Shown piece after piece: positions 6,223 to 10,592 of a DNA stretch of 10,592 nt. The stretch is from an uncultured Phycisphaerales bacterium. Lineage in GTDB: Bacteria; Planctomycetota; Phycisphaerae; Phycisphaerales; UBA1924. A model generated the notes under the pieces. That model did not search any database and had not been told where the DNA came from. It saw nothing but the letters and a program-made list of their open reading frames with translations. Both the position numbers and the translations under genes were made by a program. Each line of letters starts with the position of its first letter. Within the stretch, counting starts at the first letter, position 1. The DNA lies in contig CALAFV010000568.1 in NCBI GenBank assembly GCA_937891445.1, forward strand, positions 1 to 10,592, read 5' to 3'.

Positions 6223-6801
6223 TCAGTGCACGACGCTGGTCGCGCTCTCGATCGCCTCGACCACCTGCCGCACCTGGAACGGCTTCTTCAGGTAGCCGTC
6301 GAAGCCAACCGTCCGCAGGCCCTGGAGTTGGCCGTCGGTCATCCGGCCGCTCATGGCGATGATCCGCGTCATCTGAAGATCGTCGTCGGCGCGGACGAGT
6401 TTGGCGACCTCCTTCGCGTCGCTCCCCTCCACGTGCATGTCCATCAGCATCACGTGCGGCTTGAAGCGCTCGGCCTCCATGCCCGCCTCGAACCCGGTCC
6501 GGGCCGTGCGGACCTCGTAGTTGGTCTGCTGGGCCAGCACCTTCTCGAGCGTCTCGAGGATCTCGCGCTCACCATCCACGATCAGCACGCGGGTCTTGCC
6601 GCCCGCGATCCCGTCGAAGGGGATGCCGTGCTCCTTCATGAAGCGGACGAGCTGGGCGACGGGGATGCGGCGGTCCTTGGACCCGGGGATCCGGTACCCC
6701 TTCAGGGCGCCAGAGTCGAACCACTTGGAAACCGTGCGGGGGGCCACGTTGCAGATCTTGGCGACTTCCCCGGTGGTCAGCACGTCCTTGTCGAAGGGCA
6801 T
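6223..6801 (-). CDS. Response regulator with N-terminal excisionase/BldC-type HTH and C-terminal receiver domain
   Basis: The 192-residue product reverses the usual order. Residues about 8-62 are a MerR/excisionase-type DNA-binding domain (LTTGEVAKICNVAPRTVSKWFDSGAL, then GYRIPGSKDRRIPVAQLVRFM). Residues about 70-190 are a receiver domain (TRVLIVDGEREILETLEKVL, HVMLMDMHVEG, RIIAMSGR, GYLKKPF). Phospho-acceptor Asp121, the switch Ser in AMSGR and Lys173 of KKPF are present. The acidic pair at the end of the first strand reads Asp76-Gly77 instead of Asp-Asp, so magnesium binding may be altered. It is cytoplasmic and presumably binds DNA; its kinase is not in the window. ATG 6801 has GAGGA seven bases upstream and starts just before the HTH. 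The longer in-frame version from 6876 adds a Pro/Arg-rich leader and is unlikely. It converges with the protease gene (39-base gap, no clear terminator) and diverges from the HEAT-repeat gene. Confidence 0.92.
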   Translation of the reverse strand: MPFDKDVLTTGEVAKICNVAPRTVSKWFDSGALKGYRIPGSKDRRIPVAQLVRFMKEHGIPFDGIAGGKTRVLIVDGEREILETLEKVLAQQTNYEVRTARTGFEAGMEAERFKPHVMLMDMHVEGSDAKEVAKLVRADDDLQMTRIIAMSGRMTDGQLQGLRTVGFDGYLKKPFQVRQVVEAIESATSVVH

Positions 6802-7014
6802 CGTCTCGTCCTCGCTACGAATGGCCGCCGCCGGGGTCCCCGGGCGCGGGCGCGGGGGAAGTGGGACGGTCCGCACGGCGCAGACCCGGCTCCCCGCAGC
6901 ACCCGTGCATCGGTCAGAAACGCCACTCGCTTAATGGCCCCCCTCACAGCCCTCCCAAGCGGCCCCGGCTGGGGCCCGTTATCGGGAGCATCCCGGGGGA
7001 GGAATCGGCACGGA

Positions 7015-7044
7015 TTGACACTTTTCAGCCCCTTCCCGTACATT
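7015..7044 (+). promoter_or_regulatory. Housekeeping (sigma-70-type) promoter for the HEAT-repeat gene
   Basis: TTGACA at 7015-7020 is a perfect -35 hexamer, followed after 18 bases by TACATT at 7039-7044, which matches four of six positions of TATAAT. Such a pair stands out in DNA this GC-rich. Transcription would begin near 7051, leaving about 215 untranslated bases before GTG 7268. Position and orientation fit the downstream gene. Confidence 0.65.
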
Positions 7045-7255
7045 GCTCCTCCGGTCCCGGCCCCGAGCCAGGCGGCGCCGCCAGATCCCCCAGGGTTCCT
7101 CGCCCGCGGGGATCCGTTTGGTGCCGTCCGCCGTAAGGGCGGGGAGCCGGCGCGCCGCCCGCTTTACGCCGCTTGCCGCTCGCGGGCATCGCGAAAATCA
7201 CCGGAAAAGTCGCCGAGCCCGGCCCGCGCCGACCCGCGGGCGACGCGGGCCGGAC

Positions 7256-7261
7256 GAGGAG
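7256..7261 (+). promoter_or_regulatory. Ribosome binding site selecting GTG 7268
   Basis: GAGGAG lies six bases before GTG 7268. This, with the signal peptide that begins shortly afterwards, decides the start of the HEAT-repeat protein; the frame is open further upstream but only through non-coding-like leader. Confidence 0.75.
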
Positions 7262-7267
7262 TCGCCA

Positions 7268-9496
7268 GTGCCCCCTCTCTCTCCCAGCACCCGCCCATCG
7301 ATCCTCTCCGTCCGCACCCGCCCCGTTCTCCGCGCCGCCGCGGCCCTGGCCCTCGCGGCCGGACTCGCCGCCCCGGCGGCCTTCGGGCAGTCGTCCTCCC
7401 AGCCGGGGACGTCCGTGACGGACAACCGTGTCACCGACCTCCAACTCCTCCGCGACTTCTCGCACTACGTGCGGATCGACGCCAACGAGCGGGCCATCGC
7501 CACCGGCCAGCAACTGCTCGACCGCGGCCTGAAGCCCGCCGATTTCGCGGCCCTCGTGGACGACTCCCCCGAGGCGCAGCGGTTCGAAGAGACAATCATC
7601 CGGGCCCAGAAGAAGCCCGAGGTCGAGACGATCGCCGCCCAACTCCTGGCGCTCTACGAGCAGGGCAAACTCGACCAGGCCCGCGACCCCGCGGCCATCT
7701 CGAAGAACATCAGCCTGCTGACCGGCACCAGCCGCCAGCGGCAGTTCGCGGTTGACCGGCTCATCGCCGCCGGCGAGTACGCGATGCCGCAACTGCTCAA
7801 CGCGCTGATCAACCGCCGCGACCCGCTGCTCCAGGCGGAGGTGCGTCAGGTGATCGTGGCGCTCCGCCGGCAGGCGATCATCCCGCTGGCGACGGCGCTG
7901 CCGGGCCTGGATCCATCGAGCCAGGAGATCGTCGTCGGGGTGCTGGGCGACCTGGGGTACCTGACGTCGCTGCCGTACCTGTACGACCTGCACCAGAGCA
8001 CGACGGTCGACAGCGTCCGCCGCGCGATCGAGACCGCTGTGACGAAGTTGGCGGGCGAGTTCCGCCCGGGCGTGTCGGTCGCCGGCCTGTACCTGGCCCT
8101 GGGCGAGGAGTTCTACACCGAGCCGCCGAGCCTGACGAGTTTCCGCGACGAGGAGCACCAGTTGCTCTGGACGTTCGATCCGGGGCTCGGGCTGGTGCCG
8201 CAGGCGATCCTGACCGAGGTGTACCACGAGGCGATGGCGATGCGCTGCGCCGAGCGGGCGCTGGCGATCGAGCCGGCAAGCAGCGCGGCGTTGTCGCTGT
8301 GGCTGAGCGCGAACTTCTCTCGCGAGATCGACTCGCCGGCGGGGTACGAGAACCCCGCGTACGGCTCCGACCGGCGTGACGCGACCTACTACGCCGTGGC
8401 GGCGGGCCCGGCGCCGTGCGAGCGTGTGCTCGCTCGCGGCCTTGTGACCCGCGACACGCCGCTGGCTCGCCGCGCGATCGCGGCGATCGAGCGGACCGCC
8501 GGCCCGGCCGCGATGTTCAGCGGCGGCGGCGGGGCCAACTCGCTGCTGGAGGCGCTGCGGTATCCGAGCCGCCGCGTGCAGTACGAGGCGGCGATGGCGA
8601 TCGGCGCGGCCCAGCCGCGGCAGCCCTTCACCGGGTCCGACCGCGTCGTGCCGATCCTGGCCAGCGCGGTCCGCGACGCGGCGGCGCGGTTCGCGGTCGT
8701 CGTCGCGAGTGACACCGAGAAGCAGACTTCCATCGCGGAGACGCTGCGGTCTCGCGGCTACACGGTCCTCCCGCCGGTGAGCCAACTGGCCGCGGCCGAG
8801 GCGGCGATCGCCGAGGCCCCGGGCGTTGACATCATCGTCTGCGACCTGACGGCGTCCGCGACCGAGACGCTGATCAACACCGCCCGCGGCATGACCCGCC
8901 TGGCGGCGACGCCGGTGCTCGCGCTGTCGCACTTCGAGGACTTCGTGAACCTGACCAACCGGTTCGATCGCGACCCGGGCGTGCGGATCGCCCGCGCGGG
9001 CATCGACTCGGATCAACTCGGCGAGGCGGTGGACCAACTGCTCGAGGCGTCGGTCGGCGGGCCGATCACGGCGGAAGAGGCCCACTCCTACAAGGAGCGG
9101 GCGCTGGCGGTGCTGCGCGACCTGGCGGTCAGCGGCAACAGCGTGCTGAACGTCTCGGATGCGTCGCTGCCGCTGATCGGCGCGCTCTTCTCGCACCAGG
9201 GCGACCTGCGTCTGCGGATCGCCGAGGTGCTGAGTTACATCAACTCCAAGCGGGCGCAGGTGGCGATCATGGACGCCGCGCTGCAGGACCAGGGGACCGA
9301 CCGCGTCGCCATGCTGGGCCTGGTGGCCGAGTCGGCCAAGCGGAACGGCAATCTGCTCGAGCCGCGTCAGGTTGACCGCGTGATCGAGATGGCCCGCACG
9401 GGCGACGGCGAGGAAGCGACGGCCGCGGCGGCGCTGATGGGCGCGCTGAACCTGCCCAACGATCAACTGATCCCGCTGATCCTGAGCGCGAAGTAA
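7268..9496 (+). CDS. Exported HEAT-repeat protein with an embedded receiver-like domain
   Basis: The 742-residue product starts with a long Sec-type signal, about residues 1-41, with basic residues then a hydrophobic Ala/Leu stretch ending PAAFGQ. Helical repeats of HEAT type occupy about 147-260 (for example RQRQFAVDRLIAAGEYAMPQ, then SLPYLYDLHQ). A TPR-like helix pair lies near 318-345 (MRCAERALAIEPASSAALSL), more HEAT-like helices near 395-470, and a last block near 605-742. Between these blocks, residues about 474-595 follow a receiver-domain plan: AVVVASD (Ser481-Asp482), VDIIVCDL (Asp526), VLALSH (Ser554) and ARAGIDSDQL where a KP pair is expected. The Asp482-Asp526 and Asp526-Ser554 spacings (44 and 28) are close to those of CheY. 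The conserved Lys is replaced by Ala577. It probably acts as a scaffold in the periplasm or envelope; its partner is unknown. It is transcribed divergently from the response regulator and ends at a strong terminator. Confidence 0.85.
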   Translation: MPPLSPSTRPSILSVRTRPVLRAAAALALAAGLAAPAAFGQSSSQPGTSVTDNRVTDLQLLRDFSHYVRIDANERAIATGQQLLDRGLKPADFAALVDDSPEAQRFEETIIRAQKKPEVETIAAQLLALYEQGKLDQARDPAAISKNISLLTGTSRQRQFAVDRLIAAGEYAMPQLLNALINRRDPLLQAEVRQVIVALRRQAIIPLATALPGLDPSSQEIVVGVLGDLGYLTSLPYLYDLHQSTTVDSVRRAIETAVTKLAGEFRPGVSVAGLYLALGEEFYTEPPSLTSFRDEEHQLLWTFDPGLGLVPQAILTEVYHEAMAMRCAERALAIEPASSAALSLWLSANFSREIDSPAGYENPAYGSDRRDATYYAVAAGPAPCERVLARGLVTRDTPLARRAIAAIERTAGPAAMFSGGGGANSLLEALRYPSRRVQYEAAMAIGAAQPRQPFTGSDRVVPILASAVRDAAARFAVVVASDTEKQTSIAETLRSRGYTVLPPVSQLAAAEAAIAEAPGVDIIVCDLTASATETLINTARGMTRLAATPVLALSHFEDFVNLTNRFDRDPGVRIARAGIDSDQLGEAVDQLLEASVGGPITAEEAHSYKERALAVLRDLAVSGNSVLNVSDASLPLIGALFSHQGDLRLRIAEVLSYINSKRAQVAIMDAALQDQGTDRVAMLGLVAESAKRNGNLLEPRQVDRVIEMARTGDGEEATAAAALMGALNLPNDQLIPLILSAK

Positions 9497-9522
9497 GCCG
9501 CGTCTCGACAACGAGTTCGTGT

Positions 9523-9558
9523 CCACGGGCCCCGCTGGTCGGGGCCCGTGGTCGTTTT
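9523..9558 (+). terminator. Rho-independent terminator of the HEAT-repeat gene
   Basis: CCACGGGCCCCG (9523-9534) pairs perfectly with CGGGGCCCGTGG (9540-9551) around a five-base loop CTGGT, followed by TCGTTTT. The 12-bp GC-rich stem begins 26 bases after the stop codon. On the other strand it would follow the end of the flippase gene, but there no T run follows the stem, so it chiefly serves the rightward gene. Confidence 0.85.
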
Positions 9559-9567
9559 GGCAGTGGG

Positions 9568-10592
9568 TCAGGCCGCGGCGCGGTTGCGGCTTGTGCGCTG
9601 GAGGTAGATGACCACGCCGATGGCCAGCAGTGAGATCAGCCAGGGCACGATGTAGAAGCAGAGCCTGAAGAGCAGCACCAGCGCGGTCGCGGCGCCGGAG
9701 CCGATGCCGGCGCGGGAGAGTTGGAGGATCCATGCGCCGTCGGCGGTGCCCAGGCCGCCGGGGACCATGCTCACCAGGCCGATCAGTTGGCCGATGAACA
9801 GCACGCGCATGGACTGGGCGACGTTGAAGTCGGCGCCGACGGCGTGGCCGGTGAGGGAGAAACTGACCAGGACCGCGCCCCAGTCGATGCCGCCGACCAG
9901 TCCGAGCAGGAGCATCGTGCGCAGCGGCGTGCCGGCGCGGTCGCGGGCGCGGAAGGGGGAGCGGATGAAGCCTGCGGCGCCGGCGATCAGCGGCGCCAGG
10001 ACCAGCGCGACGATGGAGCGGCCCAGGCCGGTGGCGGCTTCTCCGGTGAGCGGGAGGACTGCCGCGAGCGTCCACGCGGCCAGACCCGCGCCCATGCCGA
10101 CGTAGAGACGCGCGACGCCGCGGATGACCTCGGCGGCGGGCATGCCCGCGCGGCCGTACCAGTGCAGGCGCAGGAATGGCACGCCCACCGGCCCCAGCGC
10201 GACGAAGTTGGTCCAGCAGAAGAAAAGCGTCCCCAGCCCCCAGCGGCGTGCCGAGCGCTGCGTCGGCGTGTGCGGGAAGGCGAGGACGTCGTAGAGGCCC
10301 GTGGCGAGCACGGCCGCAATCGCGGTCAGCGCCGCGAGGATGAGCAGGTCCACCTGCGCGCCGGCGATGGCGGCGCGGACGGCGCGGAGGCTGATGTCAT
10401 TCAGTTCCTCCCAGAGGATCCAGAGGATGGCGACGGGGATGACGACCTGGAGGACGTGCCGGAGGGTGTTCCAGAGCCGCGACCGGGGGGCGGCGCCGGG
10501 GCGGGGGTGGATTGTGATCGTGTCGCTGACGTGCGGCGTGTCCGGCGGCGCGGCGGGAGCGGGGGCGGCGGGAGAGTCGGTGGGCGCGGGAG
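9568..10592 (-). CDS. MprF/YbhN-type lipid flippase domain protein, 5' end outside the window
   Basis: The frame stays open from the stop at 9568 to the right edge, giving at least 340 residues. No ATG, GTG or TTG occurs in frame beyond the GTG at 10353, and that GTG falls inside a conserved region, so the start lies outside the window. Visible parts, N to C: a Pro/Ala-rich segment of about 30 residues; VLQVVIPVAILWILWEELNDISLRAVRAAI, the typical first helix and WxE/L element of this family; LLILAALTAIAAVLATGLYDVLAF; TNFVALGPVGVPFLRLHWYGRAGM; and GLVSMVPGGLGTADGAW, the conserved PGGLG motif, followed by LLFRLCFYIVPWLISLLAIG. About eight helices are seen. The family moves charged or glycosylated lipids across the inner membrane, or shields the surface from cationic peptides. 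The gene ends right after the flippase part: the C-terminal aminoacyl-lipid synthase (DUF2156) domain of full MprF is absent. Confidence 0.85.
   Translation of the reverse strand, partial: PAPTDSPAAPAPAAPPDTPHVSDTITIHPRPGAAPRSRLWNTLRHVLQVVIPVAILWILWEELNDISLRAVRAAIAGAQVDLLILAALTAIAAVLATGLYDVLAFPHTPTQRSARRWGLGTLFFCWTNFVALGPVGVPFLRLHWYGRAGMPAAEVIRGVARLYVGMGAGLAAWTLAAVLPLTGEAATGLGRSIVALVLAPLIAGAAGFIRSPFRARDRAGTPLRTMLLLGLVGGIDWGAVLVSFSLTGHAVGADFNVAQSMRVLFIGQLIGLVSMVPGGLGTADGAWILQLSRAGIGSGAATALVLLFRLCFYIVPWLISLLAIGVVIYLQRTSRNRAAA

Larger units (their letters stand above)
6802..7267. other. Divergent intergenic region with promoter and long leader
   Basis: These 466 bases hold no gene I can support. 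Contents seen: the ribosome binding site of the response regulator at the left end; a small perfect hairpin GGCCCC-GGCT-GGGGCC at 6961-6976; a promoter-like element at 7015-7044; a roughly 215-base leader before the HEAT-repeat gene; and a short hairpin CCCGCG-ggcga-CGCGGG at 7233-7249 just ahead of its ribosome binding site. Open frames across the region give Pro/Arg-rich, non-protein-like translations. No promoter for the leftward gene could be picked out. Confidence 0.6.

Noticed and set aside
6226..7755. A 509-codon plus-strand frame over the response regulator and intergenic region
   Set aside because: The first part is antisense to a clear HTH-receiver protein, and the rest is Pro/Arg-rich and overlaps the HEAT-repeat gene in another frame.
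7025..10075. A 1016-codon open frame on the minus strand, antisense to the HEAT-repeat gene and running into the flippase gene
   Set aside because: Its translation is dominated by Arg, Gly, Ala, His and Gln without any domain, and it overlaps two well-supported genes. It results from GC-rich third positions suppressing stop codons.
10351..10353. GTG as the start of the flippase
   Set aside because: The frame stays open to the window edge and the upstream residues (ILWILWEELNDISLRAVRAA) form the typical first helix of the family.

Overview
The window is very GC-rich chromosomal DNA that most resembles a planctomycete, probably of the Phycisphaerae type. This is an inference from gene content, not a database result. 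The supporting content is a stand-alone prepilin-type protein with a C-terminal DG motif, a secreted sorbosone-dehydrogenase-like quinoprotein with DxDGDG repeats, a response regulator whose DNA-binding domain precedes its receiver domain, and a large exported HEAT-repeat protein. I see no insertion sequence, phage, CRISPR array, tRNA or rRNA.

Layout: (a) 1-55, the first codons of a short-chain dehydrogenase leaving the window on the minus strand; (b) 200-703 (+), a small four-helix membrane protein of unknown function; (c) 704-955, a convergent gap with a perfect 15-bp hairpin; (d) 956-1723 (-), a prepilin-like protein; (e) 1850-6183 (+), four co-directional genes with gaps of 55, 11 and 44 bases: an exported alpha/beta-hydrolase-fold protein, an exported PQQ-type dehydrogenase, a Fur-family metalloregulator with a probable TTG start, and a site-2-type membrane metalloprotease with two CBS domains; (f) 6223-6801 (-), an HTH-receiver response regulator; (g) a 466-base divergent intergenic region with a good housekeeping-type promoter; (h) 7268-9496 (+), an exported HEAT-repeat protein that contains a receiver-like domain, ended by a strong intrinsic terminator; (i) 9568-10592 (-), the C-terminal 340 residues of an MprF/YbhN-type flippase running off the right edge.

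The two most unusual proteins keep a fold but appear to have lost catalytic residues. The hydrolase has Gly where the nucleophile Ser is expected and Tyr where the catalytic His is expected, while the acid Asp remains. The exported HEAT protein carries a receiver-like domain with the phospho-acceptor Asp at the right spacing but without the conserved Lys, in a cell compartment where phosphotransfer from ATP-driven kinases is not expected. Its divergent neighbour is a cytoplasmic response regulator that also has an altered acidic pocket. The four-gene cluster may link envelope or periplasmic carbon metabolism to metal-sensing control and regulated intramembrane proteolysis, but the sequence alone shows only gene order and spacing.
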